From NCBI RefSeq assembly GCF_900700375.1, contig NC_041709.1:26205515-26269514 (forward strand): 64,000 nt of DNA. The letters run 5' to 3'. Positions 29,001 through 39,300 of the stretch are shown here, piece by piece. A program made the translations under genes and the position numbers. Origin of the DNA: Denticeps clupeoides. Lineage: Eukaryota > Chordata > Actinopteri > Clupeiformes > Denticipitidae. Each line of letters starts with the position of its first letter. Position 1 is the first letter of the stretch. A model generated the notes under the pieces. It did not search any database. It was given only the letters and a program-made list of their open reading frames with translations, and had not been told where the DNA came from.

Positions 29001-30993
29001 TTTGTAATTTAATTGAATTTTTGGTTGCACTTGGCATCTGGGGATTTAGGTGGCCATGGAAGACATTTGTGAAACCATGGCCACTGTGAATACTACTCCT
29101 GATACTTCACCATGGAAACAGATATTGAATTCTGAAAGCATTATTTGAAGACTTTGATTCACAAAGCCATTCTTTCACAAAAGCAATTTTATACTTCTTA
29201 CAATTAAACTTTTCATCTCTCATTCGGATGTACTGTGGATCTAAGAATACGTTTTTAATCTCCTGTTTCTTCATGGATGCAGTTTTGGAAGAACTGAAGA
29301 AAGCACATCAAGAGCAGCTGGAAAGTGAGGTTGAAAAGATCAAGAAGTTGCGTGCAGGAGGAGACGGCGGAGGAGGTTCTACAGGTCCTTCACACGGAAA
29401 GCAAACGTGAGTTCTCTGAATATTAAGCACCTGTTCTGGAACTCAAACTCTGAGAATTTCCGCACTGTCATAAGACAGAAACTGGCTTGAATTTAGTATT
29501 TGTGTATAACATGATAGCCCCAAAAAAAAAACACTGCAAGTAATTTTTAATATTAACATATTAAAAAAAATTAGCAATTAACACAGATGTGTTTTTTTTT
29601 CTTCCTGTGTGGCTCTGACCTACAGGCGCAATTTTGTTAACTGTCTGCAAGAATGACAACTTATATGCTTAGATAAAACCTGAGATCTCGTGCCAGTTAG
29701 TGGAAACAGTAGAAATGTTCTGATCGACACACCTCTGAATCAGCCAATAAACGCTTGTCAAAAATTCCCCTTTGCCTCAGGCAAGAGATAAATGCCCTGC
29801 AGGAAGAGCTGCACTCTCTGTCTGAGACCTACTCTCAGAAGTGTGTGGAGCTGACCCGCACACAACAGACCAGCGGAGAGCGGAGCTCAGAGATTGTTCG
29901 GCTGGAGAAAGAGGTCGGGGATCTTCGTAAGGAAAACCAGGTAAGAGAGAGATTACATAGTTGGACTTGGAGGCTTGTTAAGGGTTCTGCCCATGGACTA
30001 AAATCCTCCTGAAAGATGTGCAGGTCAGATCCTCAGATACAGGAAGCGCCTGCTTGAGGTTACTGCTAAGGGGGGGTTCAAACAGTTATTATTATTTGTT
30101 ATTATTTTGGGCACGTTATATTTGTCAGTAACCTTGCCTTAAAGAGCTGATCATATTTTATAATAAATTAATGCAGAAAACCCTGAAAGGGTTCACACAA
30201 ATGTTTCTTGTTTGATGCAGTGTGGTAAGATGGCATATTCACGTCAATAATCACAAAACAAAAGACTGAGTTTGCTCTTTAAAACTTCAATCAAATACAC
30301 TTTGTACAGTCTGTGACTTCCTTTCTATAAGCATCTGTTTTCTTTTCCAAAGGAACTGCAGGCACGTTTGACTGAGGAGATTCGCATCATGCGAGCTTTT
30401 ATCACAGGTCAGAGGTCACCTTACATTAATATTGGCCACTGTGAACAAGGCTCTTCTGAACAGGAGGTAATTAGTTGTGTGCGTGACAAATAGACTTATT
30501 TGTTATAAACGTGCATGAATTATTAATTGTTAAACATTGGTTTTTGCTGCCTCCTGCTGGTTAAAACTAGTCACTGCTGGAAATGAAGTGAACTGCATGC
30601 TAATTTTACATGAAGGCCATGAAGGTTTGAATAATCCATTACTGCCTTACAGACACTATTACGTGTGAAGGAGAATGAGATTTCATACCTGCAGAAGGAG
30701 GTCAGCTGCCTCAGAAACGAGGTGGCATCATTAACAAAGGTGGCATCATTAACAACACTTCCGTGCTTGCTCCAGTTTTCTTTTTAAAAAGAGCCATAAC
30801 AAAAATAATATATAATAAAAATAATTATCTGTCTCTGTCCCTGCAGTAGAAGTAGCTGGTCTGTGAACGCTATGCGCAGGTGCACGTGGAGTTGAATGGG
30901 ATGAAAGGTCGCAGTGAGAGGGAGATCTGTACTCTGAAGGAACACCTGAAGCTGACAAATGCAGCACTGGACGAAGAACTGGCCACACACTGA
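23016..30993 (+). CDS. triobp: TRIOBP-like actin-binding protein (PH domain, coiled coil)
   Basis: Homologue of TRIOBP/Tara, which bundles F-actin and binds the guanine exchange factor Trio. Coding exons read: 23016-23094, 23814-25101, 25165-25324, 26077-26148, 26460-26508, 26742-26810, 26916-27005, 27103-27212, 27486-27894, 28670-28901, 29283-29406, 29781-29940, 30353-30466, 30653-30739 and 30856-30993. The long second exon codes a disordered Ser/Arg-rich region. A PH domain follows ([58 protein letters not shown]), then an acidic linker and a long coiled coil with family phrases [40 protein letters not shown] and [19 protein letters not shown] is the closest alternative, but the C-terminus and the NFKKGWMS start fit TRIOBP. 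Odd: the exon ending 26148 (phase 0) does not join in frame to the one at 26460 (one extra base), so an exon is probably missing from my model. Confidence 0.88.
23485..23672 (-). mobile_element. SINE family A in TRIOBP-like intron 1
   Basis: Diverged minus-strand copy with the body block GACAGTCCCCCTGGAGACAC. The tRNA-like head is recognisable at its far end (about 23640-23672). Confidence 0.75.
27294..27405. mobile_element. Short hAT-like MITE in TRIOBP-like intron
   Basis: 112 bases with perfect 12-base terminal inverted repeats (CAGTGTTTCCCA at one end, TGGGAAACACTG at the other). Flanks ACTGAAAG and AGTTAAAG agree at 6 of 8 positions, consistent with a decayed 8-base target duplication of hAT type. 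Confidence 0.75.
27895..28669. other. TRIOBP-like intron with SINE family B
   Basis: Contains a degraded minus-strand family B SINE at about 28250-28470. The rest shows nothing recognisable. Confidence 0.6.
28250..28470 (-). mobile_element. SINE family B, degraded
   Basis: Minus-strand copy with recognisable GTGAGCAGTGGGC and GGCGCCCAAGGAGCAG blocks. The tRNA-like head is damaged. Confidence 0.7.
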
Positions 30994-31108
30994 CATTCCA
31001 GACAAAATCATTCACACAGTCAGGCATAAAGACTTTTGTTTCAAATGATTCATATGTTAATGTGACCATGTGACATAAATGTATAACTGTTAAAATATCT
31101 GTGCATAC

Positions 31109-31114
31109 TTTATT
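31109..31114 (-). terminator. smdt1: Poly(A) signal of smdt1
   Basis: Minus-strand AATAAA about 254 bases past the smdt1 stop codon at 31368. Confidence 0.5.
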
Positions 31115-31312
31115 GCATAAGAGATAAGACAAAGCCAAACATGCCCACAGGAGTGCGACTGAACAGTCTTACGTTGTACATGTAAATTATGAAGGAATTC
31201 TTTCATTAACATCTTCATATTGTCCATTCATGCATCAGGTTTCTTGTGTAGCGCTATCTTCAGCCTATGGAGGGGAAATCAATATGATTAATTAAGAGAA
31301 ACATTCCAGTCT

Positions 31313-31318
31313 AATAAA
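31313..31318 (+). terminator. triobp: Poly(A) signal of the TRIOBP-like gene
   Basis: Consensus AATAAA 320 bases after the stop at 30993. It lies beyond the minus-strand AATAAA of smdt1 (31109-31114), so the two 3' untranslated regions would overlap. Confidence 0.5.
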
Positions 31319-31367
31319 ACGCTTTGATTTCAGTGTATGGGTGATCATTTTACAAACTTACAATCAT

Positions 31368-32041
31368 TTAGTCGTCGTCGTCGTCGTCAGAAGGGACGAA
31401 AATTTCGTGCTCCTCAAGCAGAGCCGCGAAACTCTTGCTGATCTGGGTACCGAGGTAAAGGAACGGAACTATCACGACAACCATGCGAATTAAACCGAAG
31501 GAAACCTGTGAAAAAGCGGAAAAGTAGTCGACGTGGTGAGTGCGCTCATTGCTCCGACAAGCTGAAATTCTAATGCATTTAAAATACTAAGCCAGGCCTG
31601 CTTCGAATTTCACCCATTCAAATATGTAGCTCTGCTTTACAGACAGTGGATACATTTCAACATATGCGCGTATCAGATAATTAAAATGTGAAAAATAAAG
31701 CGAGCCACTCCACTTCCGTATTTTGCAGCGAATAACTATAAAGCGATACCGATTGGCTGTCCCAGCTGCCAGTCAAAGCATTCTTTCGTGTGATTGGCCC
31801 AAAGTATTTGCTACATCTCAACACACGCCCAGAAACCCGCAGTGTACCGGGCTGGCCTACCTAAGCACGTACATACCTTGTCGGGTTTCGGTAAAATGGC
31901 ACCAGACGTCGACGAAACAGCATTTCGACACACCATTATTCGCGATGTGCCCGCAGAGCTCAGCCCGCTGGCCATATTTAAGCGGCCAGTATTTCTCCTT
32001 AAGAAGAGTCGGCAGAGGGAGGCTGCTACGCTCGACGCCAT
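31368..32041 (-). CDS. smdt1: EMRE, essential regulator of the mitochondrial calcium uniporter
   Basis: Single-pass inner mitochondrial membrane protein that couples the pore MCU to the gatekeepers MICU1/2. Two coding exons on the minus strand: 32041-31877 and 31505-31368, joined in phase 0 (AAG|GTATGT donor, ACAG acceptor), giving 100 residues against 107 in human. The N-terminus is a Ser/Arg-rich mitochondrial presequence (MASSVAASLCRLFLRR). The mature part has the family motif SGAILPKPDKV followed by VSFGLIR, one transmembrane helix (MVVIVVPFLYLGTQISKSFA) with its GxxxS motif, LLEEHEIFVP, and the poly-aspartate end. The six aspartates are coded by six identical GAC codons. A second methionine at residue 23 could be an alternative start, but the first one is needed for a full presequence. 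Confidence 0.95.
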
Positions 32042-32269
32042 TTCTTGGTGTAGGAGGTGGAGCCAGCGTGTTGGGGGCGGGGCGGTCCATGTAGGGTTTA
32101 TGGGAGTTTTTTTCTTTTTGGTTTATATGTTTTTTTACTAGTTATTCAAAGGGATGCATAAGCTCGGTTGGTCACGTTGTTATACGTTTTTTTCACAAGT
32201 TTGAACTGAATATAGTTTTTGCCCCTTGTGGATATATTGTTTTTTTTTTTTTTATTGCATTTGGTGTGA

Positions 32270-32408
32270 AAGTGAAGTGATTGTCATTGTTAAACACAGC
32301 ACACTGTGATACACTGTGAAATGTGTCCTCTGAGCCATGAAAGGCGCCAGAAGGGCAGTGTGTGGGGGCGGATTCGGACCAGCAACCTTCTGGTTACCTG
32401 CTAGGCAA
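32270..32408 (-). mobile_element. SINE family B, truncated and deleted
   Basis: Minus-strand fragment 'gtgaagtgattgtcattg...gaaatgtgtcctctg' joined to 'aaggcgccag' and a degraded head; the middle is missing. Confidence 0.65.
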
Positions 32409-32584
32409 GACACTGAATGTGTGGTACTGTACAGTTTTACATGTATAGTGTTGCTCTCATTTTTTGTAATCTAGTACCAGTTACGATGTTAAAGTGCTGA
32501 TTTTGATGTAGATGTATGGAATCCTCACTAAACAAGGTTCAATAAGATGAACTAATTTATTTATATGACTATAATAAGCCCGTC

Positions 32585-33236
32585 TCATTTTCAATCAGCC
32601 AAAATACACCCATGTTACACCTCTTCTTACCTCCCTCCACTGGCTTCCGGTAGCTGCTCGCATTGAGTTCAAATCCTTGATGCTTGCCTACAGGGCTGTA
32701 AATGGAACTGCGCCCTCCTACATCAACACACTACTACCTAGCTACACTCCTGCACACTCTCTCAGATCGGCAAACGAAAGGAGACTAAAGATTCCTTCTT
32801 CACGGGGTCTCCGATTCCAATCATGTCTGTTCTCCGTTGTTGTCCCTGGCTGGTGGAACAACCTGCCCTCCTCCACACGACTAGCCGAGACTATCACCAC
32901 TTTTAAGAAGAAGGTGAAAACCCTCTTATTCCAAAAATATTACAGACAAATCTAACACTTACACAAGCACATGCGTACACATTGAACAAACAAATACAAA
33001 ATGTATAAATACCTTATAATGTATAATGTATAAATAAATGTATAAATACATTATAATCTTAGTCTAGCACCCAACAATCTCCGAGCATGCTCTTCAATGA
33101 CAAGTCTAAGCCTTATCAGGGCTCTTAGTTTGTAAACTCGATATTCTATAGAAATCGAACGAGAATTGCTGGTGTCTTCCTATTGTAAGTCGCTTTGGAT
33201 AAAAGCGTCTGCTAAATAAAGTAAAGTAAAGTAAAT
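32585..33236 (+). mobile_element. L2-type LINE, 3' fragment
   Basis: An open frame at 32677-32955 matches the C-terminal part of fish L2-type reverse transcriptase polyproteins (LMLAYRAVNGTAPSYI, FSVVVPGWWNNLPSSTR, TTFKKKVKTLLF). It is followed by a 3' tail TTGTAAGTCGCTTTGGATAAAAGCGTCTGCTAAAT and short GTAAA repeats. The copy is truncated at its 5' side, as usual for LINEs, and is not a host gene. Confidence 0.85.
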
Positions 33237-34400
33237 TCTACTATTAGCTCTTTCTACTTTTGCCTTGACTAGACTTGCCTAGACTACAAGGAAGTTATCA
33301 GTGAGTCTAAGTATTCTCTAAAGAGAAAGGTCTTAAGCTGCCATTTGAAAATACTCAGCGACTTTGCTGTTCTGACTTCGAGGGGAAGTTCATTCCACCA
33401 CTGAGGGGCCAAGACCGAGAAGAGTCTAGATGAGTGCTTTCCTCGTACCTTCAGTGGTGGAGGGACCAGGCGAGCAGTACTGGAGGGTCAGAGAGTGCGA
33501 GGTGCATCATGAGGTATAATAAGGTCTCTGACGTTGGATGGTGAAACTTCATGTTTGGCTTTGTAGGGCAGAATCAGTATTTTGAATCTGATGCAGGCAG
33601 CTACTGGGAGCCAGTGGAGGGAGTGTAGCAGTGGGAGAATTCGGGAAGGTTGAAGATCAGTCGTGCTGCTAAATTCTGTATTTATTGTAGAGGTTGGATG
33701 CCATTCAGAGGTAAACCTGCTAGAAGATTACTAGGGACTGAACAAGTATCTGGGTGGCCTGTGTTGACAGATAAGGGCAGATCCATCTGATAATGTACAG
33801 AAGGAATTTATATGGATGATGTGAGTCGAGGGGACATGCAGAGATTTTGGAAGCGGCATGTACATATGAGGGAGGAGGAGAATAAGAACAGATGAGTGTT
33901 TTGCTGATCTGGCAACATGTAGCTTCTCAGAAACAGCCAGAAGGACTGTCTCTGTAGAATGACATTTACATTTACAGCATTTATCAGACGCCATTATCCA
34001 GTGCAACTTACAATCTGTTACAGGGACAGTCCCCCCCGGAGCAAGTTAGGGTTAAGTGTCTTGCTCAGGGACACAAAGGTCTTCTGGTCAATTGGCGAGT
34101 GTGTTACCCACTAAGCTACTACCACCCTGCTCTGAAGCTAGACTTTAGAAAGAAATGAGAGAAGAGACACTGGTTTGTAGTTGTTGTCTGCAGGATCAGC
34201 GGTGGTATGGTACGTGATGGTAATTGAACAATTTATGACGTGAGAAATAAATAAGGTCAGGAGAGATCGTTTGGAGTATTCTGGATGGGATTGGATCCAG
34301 TGGACAGGTAGTTTGATTGCCTGTAGATATGATCTTGATGATTTCATCTGATGTGAGTTGTGAAAATTGTTCTAGAAAGTAGATTTAGCAGAGGTGAGGT
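33237..34400. mobile_element. Unclassified fish interspersed repeat, interrupted by a SINE
   Basis: The text of this stretch (for example 'ggaagttcattccaccactgagg' at about 33387 and the block near 34260-34320 around 'ggatgggattggatccagtgg') is typical of a long, very common fish repeat. Related wording seems to recur at 61430-62190. It is split by a family A SINE at 33962-34125. No coding frame is recognisable. The class is not certain. Confidence 0.5.
33962..34125 (-). mobile_element. SINE family A, nested in another repeat
   Basis: Minus-strand copy with tail TTTACATTTACAGCATTTATCAGACGCC, body GACAGTCCCCCCCGGAGCA and tRNA-like end ACCCACTAAGCTACTACCACC. Confidence 0.8.
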
Positions 34401-34537
34401 TAGTGTAAAAGGGGTTCAGTTATTTACATATGTTCACAAAATACAATAACAACAAGGCAATTATGTACACACAAGACATGTACACCATGTATAGACCACT
34501 GTCTAGCATTAAAACTTTTATGTAGTGTACTCTTCCC

Positions 34538-34605
34538 CCTGGAGACACTTGCTCTGGGTCTTCTGGTTCATAGGCAAGCATCTTACCCATTAGGCTACTA
34601 CTACA
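34538..34605 (-). mobile_element. SINE family A fragment
   Basis: About 65 bases of the tRNA-like head and the adjoining body on the minus strand (CTTCTGGTTCATAGGCAAGC, ACCCATTAGGCTACTACTAC). Confidence 0.65.
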
Positions 34606-34902
34606 CATCACCCACATCTACAACTACACATCTGTAAAAATACATTGACTACAACATTTCATTATTAATATTTCATTATTAACATTCAAAGCTCAAATTG
34701 GAATGTACCCTGACTAACTATGTGCAAACTAACGAAGTCCAGTATTCCACATAAGCTGCTTTACTCTGCAGCCATTGAGTCCATCCAGTGCTCCTCCATT
34801 ACAGTCTGGTATTGTTACTGTTACACATATTTTATACAAATATATACATATTTAAGACATAAACGTGTAATATTTGGTTATGTTTGCAATATTTTCACTG
34901 TA

Positions 34903-35432
34903 TAAAAGCATTTCACTGCATAAGCATTTCACTGCATAAAATACAGTGTATGACTATGTATGTGAGAAATAAAATTTGAATTTGGTATGGAGCAGCCACC
35001 AACAGTTACAGACCATCGGTGTCTCCCTGCCTTCCAACAGGGGACCCATCCCTCTAAAAAACAGGAGTTCAGCAGGGAAGATCATCACAGATCCTTCACA
35101 CCCTGGACACAGACTTTTTTACCTGCTGCCCTCTGGCAGATGATACAGAAGCCTGCAGAACAGCTGAAACAGGAACAATTTCTTTCCCCTCGCCATCACC
35201 TTCCTAAACAACAGAACTGTCACACTGCTAAAAACATACAGCATTACAACTGCACTTTATTTACACTGTGGTATTTCTGTAATCTTTGTATTTTTATTAT
35301 ATACGATTTTGACTATTACATATTGTTGTTGTTCTTTATACTGTTGTGCTTGAGAGACACCATTGACCATAAATCAAATTCCTTGTATGTGTTCAGTCAC
35401 AAAAGTGGCCAATAAATGCGATTCTGATTTTT
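34903..35432 (+). mobile_element. LINE 3' fragments (Rex1/Babar-like)
   Basis: A tail block GCATTTCACTGCATAAAATAC...AAATAAAATTTGAATTTGG (34903-34988) is followed by a second stretch. That stretch contains the familiar fish LINE phrase ATCCTTCACACCCTGGACACAG and CTGCTGCCCTCTGGCAGATGATACAGAAGCC, ending near AATAAATGCGATTCTGATTT. The family name is from memory of such tails; no reverse transcriptase domain remains. Confidence 0.55.
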
Positions 35433-36360
35433 ACTGGTACCAAGAATGAATCATTCTCAGCAGGCTACAGAGCAGGCCTGCTAGGTAACAGGCTGATGTT
35501 CAGAATGCTAAAACACAGGCTAAAGGCACACCTTTATAATGTACACGTACTACAATGAACATCTGACCTAGGCCACCCTAGATAGACAAATAATCCTACC
35601 ATAACCACACAGTCCCAGCCACCCTTATTTAATCTGAGACATTGACACCGTACTCCTGCCGAGACATCATTGCAGACATAAACTGTGGACCATTAGACTG
35701 TACTAGTTGTACTAGCCAGTACCTTCAGACATGGACAAATCACCATGATGGTCTATTTAATGCTAACTCCATACTCTGAAACCAACAAACAGGACCACAA
35801 CCCTACATGAAGTGGGTGTGAGTGGAACCGCTTAAAAAATGTGACGTAAAAGGCCCGTCGACCAATCCAGGCGCGACGTGAGCCGCACTTCCTCGAGGGT
35901 ACGACTACCAGCGAAGCGCGGTTGGGAGGGAGTTCGTGGGGAGTCTTTTTTGTTCTCTTTAATAAACTCTGCTTTTTTGAGAGACCATCTTGCTCAAACT
36001 GATGAGTTTTTAAATCTATTGGCTACTGTATTTTGTCAGCATTTAACACCGCCCAGGTTTCCATTCGTCGCTCACCCAGTGAGCCGACTAGCCGGGGGGG
36101 GTAGACAGGGTGCCGGAGTTTCGAAACCACGAACCCCAACACAATACCGCGTTTCGGACACACTCGCTCCATCGTGGGCGCCAGCGTGGCGACGTGAAGG
36201 TCGAGAAAGTTGCATTGCGTGTGCGCGTTCAGCTAGCTGCGGCTTGCCGCTCGGGCGACACAGTTCTCACGCCGCACGGGCTGAGAGAAAAAGTTCTTCA
36301 GCGCACGACAGAGGCCTTGGCCTCACTGGATGCTACGGTCGGCGTGGATCAGCGAGGGAA
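35433..36360. other. Intergenic, then the 5' region of the Luc7-like gene
   Basis: Up to 35850 nothing is recognised. From about 35855 the sequence turns CpG-rich up to the ATG at 36361 and should contain the promoter and 5' untranslated region of the Luc7-like gene. No TATA box was seen, as expected for a housekeeping promoter. Confidence 0.5.
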
Positions 36361-39300
36361 ATGTCGGCCCAAGCGCAGATGCGAGCGATGCTGGACCAGC
36401 TGATGGGAACCGGGAGGGATGGTGAGTCGGAGATATTTTACTACAATTTAATGTCGAGCGACAGAAACCGACACCGTCATATCCTCGCCAGTATTCAGGA
36501 GCTAACGTCAGTTAGCCTAGCCGGCTAGCTCAGCTAACGTTAGCCAGGTGAAGGCAGGCTAGCTAGCATGTTTGGCTAATAGTAGCCGCAACTTGTTGTA
36601 AGTGCCATAAACGATTGGCTTAGGACAGAAGAATATGGTAAGTAATTGGTATAATTAACGCTGCTATGCCTTGCTGTTATGGCTACTGTAAGTATAGTTA
36701 TTAGCTGGCGTGGTCGGTTGGCACATGTGGTAAAGGGTTAGCCTCCAAACGTCCCGGTTTTTTGAATGGTGAAGAAGTCCTCAAAGCGGCACTACTGAAA
36801 TGAACAGGTCCCCGGTCCACCGCTCGAGCTTTGGCGTCACCGTGTCACCTAACAAACGTTAATCATGTGGACACAGGGGACACCATGCGCCAGAGAATCA
36901 AGTTCACGGACGAAAGAGTTTGTAAAAGTCATCTGCTGGAGTCCTGTCCCCATGATATTCTCTCCGGCACTGTGAGTCAAGTACATTTACCACACATGCA
37001 GCGAACATTATGTACAGGAAAAGTTCCTAATGTCGCTTCTTTCTGGGATTTACAGCGCATGGATCTGGGTGAGTGCGAGAAGGTCCATGACTTGGCACTT
37101 CGAGCAGATTATGAAATTGCATCCAAGTCGCAAGAGTTTTTCTTTGAACTTGACGTAAGTAACTTGACGTACTCTAGTGTGAGACGGTGTTTATTTGTTG
37201 TCATATATATTTTTTGTGATCTCTTACTTAACAGGCTGCCGAGCACCTGCAGTCCTTCATCAATGACTGCGACCGCAGAACTGAACTGGCCAAGAAGCGC
37301 CTGGCCGAGACACAGGAAGAGATAAGTGCGGAGGTTTCTGCAAAGGTGACGTTCTTATGAAGCTTTTTCCTGTTTCCTTCTGAACAGCTTTGTCAGTTTC
37401 GTGCACCTGTACTTCTGAAAGTGGATTGGTCCACACACCCCTTGTTTCAGTACAGCGAATGCTGCTAATAGTTGTGTGTGATGGTTGTTAAGTTGTCCAC
37501 ACGCATTTCTCAGCACATCAGCGCTTTTTTGCATTCCTGTGAAGGAACGCTACAAACAGCTCTGAAATACTTTATGAATGAAACGGTAACAGATGACCTG
37601 AAAAGTTGGGGGTTCTCTTTCTCAGGCGGAGCGAGTGCATGAGCTGAATGAAGAGATTGGAAAGTTGCTGGCTCGGGCGGAGCAGCTGGGCGGTGAGGGG
37701 AATGTGGAGGAGGCGCAGCAGGTGCTTGAGAAAGTGGAGAAGACCCGCGTGTTGAAAAAGGAAGCTGAGGTAGGTTGATAGTGTTCAGTTGTGAGCATTT
37801 TCAATACAACAGTCGATTTCCATCTAGGTAAGGGCTGGGTATCAGACTTTATCTTTGTAGGGTTCCTGCTGGAAAATCCTGGAAAAGTCAAGGAATTTGA
37901 AAAGAGAATTTTCCAAGTTTTGGCATACGAAATATATAAAGTCATGTAAAAGTCATTGAAATCTGATTAACATATGAATTTATAATGATTTATAACTTCT
38001 AAGAACGTGTGGTCATGAAAATTTCATGGAAATTCTTTTGTAAAAATGTGTAAGAACCCTGTTTGTAGCATGAGACCTAAAAAATAATGTCTGCTAATGC
38101 AAAGCTCCAGACTGCACACAATAATGTCAGTAAGTTAAGTCTCTGTTTATAATGATCGTTAGGTTTGTCAGCATTTCATAGTAAAGGGTTTTGTCTGCAC
38201 CGTTGTGCACCCTGTTAGTCTATATTAGGGCTGCACGATTTGGGGAAAAAGACATATTGCAATTATTGAGATCAGTATTGCGATTGCGATATGATAAAGG
38301 GCACTTGCTTGTATATCAATGAAAAGTCGCATACAAATTACTAATAGTGAAATGTTTCATTTCAAAGTGAATTATACACACAAAAAACATTACTGTCGAA
38401 ACCCTGGTATGGCTAAACAACTGTTTTGATTATATTTGGCCATTCTAAAATCCCGTATTATAGTTCTTACGTGTCCCGTAAGAACTAATCCCGTATTATA
38501 GGCTGACTTGAACACAGGGATGCATATCTTTGCTAGATTAGCTAAGGTTAAGATTTGTAAACTGAGGTGAATTTCTTTAGGAAACCTTCAAAGTTTGAAA
38601 AAAGTTAACTAAACAGTTAAGAACAGTCTAAATAGTTAATGCCTACGTTTATCCAAAACGTTTGGAGGCTGACTTGAACACAGTAATCCCCCGGGATCTG
38701 GTTCAGCGGTTTGTACAGCCCCAAGCAGCACAAGAGTGAGGCTTCTCTCCATAGGCATGTATATGCTTCAATATCGCAATATGGCGGCGACGTTGACGTA
38801 CATGAACCCATATGTCTGTCATGAAGCTGAGGTCTCCATTGAACCGAATCGAAAGTCATGTGACCAAACACGTCACATGTAAATCGCAGCTTTTTGCATT
38901 CATGTAATCGCACAGACTGACATTGTGATTGCGATTAGATTAATCGTGCCGCACTAGTCTATATTGTATGCACTGTAAACTGTACTGTTGCTTCTTGAAC
39001 AGTTCAATATTCCAGCTTTATCACACCTTTTTATTGCGTGTTACATTTTGTCTGACATTTAGCAACCACTTAATCCCAAATTGCTCAAGACAAAGCGGCG
39101 CACCCGTCAGATACATTTTTACCCCATTTTACTATGAAAAAAAGTTTCCTTGTTGAAATATATTTAAAATTGTTCTGAACAATTTAGAGCATTTGCCAGA
39201 CTCCCCCCTGGAGACACTTATTTAAGTGTCTTGCTCAGGGACGCAATGGTAGTAAGTGAACCTGTGAGTTTATGAAGGAATGGTTCTGATGGTTTGTTAC

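Noticed and set aside
32677-32955. 92-codon protein-like frame as a possible host gene
   Set aside because: It matches the end of L2 LINE polyproteins and is followed by the L2/SINE tail.
35878-36528. 216-codon frame running into the Luc7-like start
   Set aside because: The Luc7 family starts at MSAQAQ (36361). The upstream part is CpG-island 5' untranslated sequence that happens to be open.
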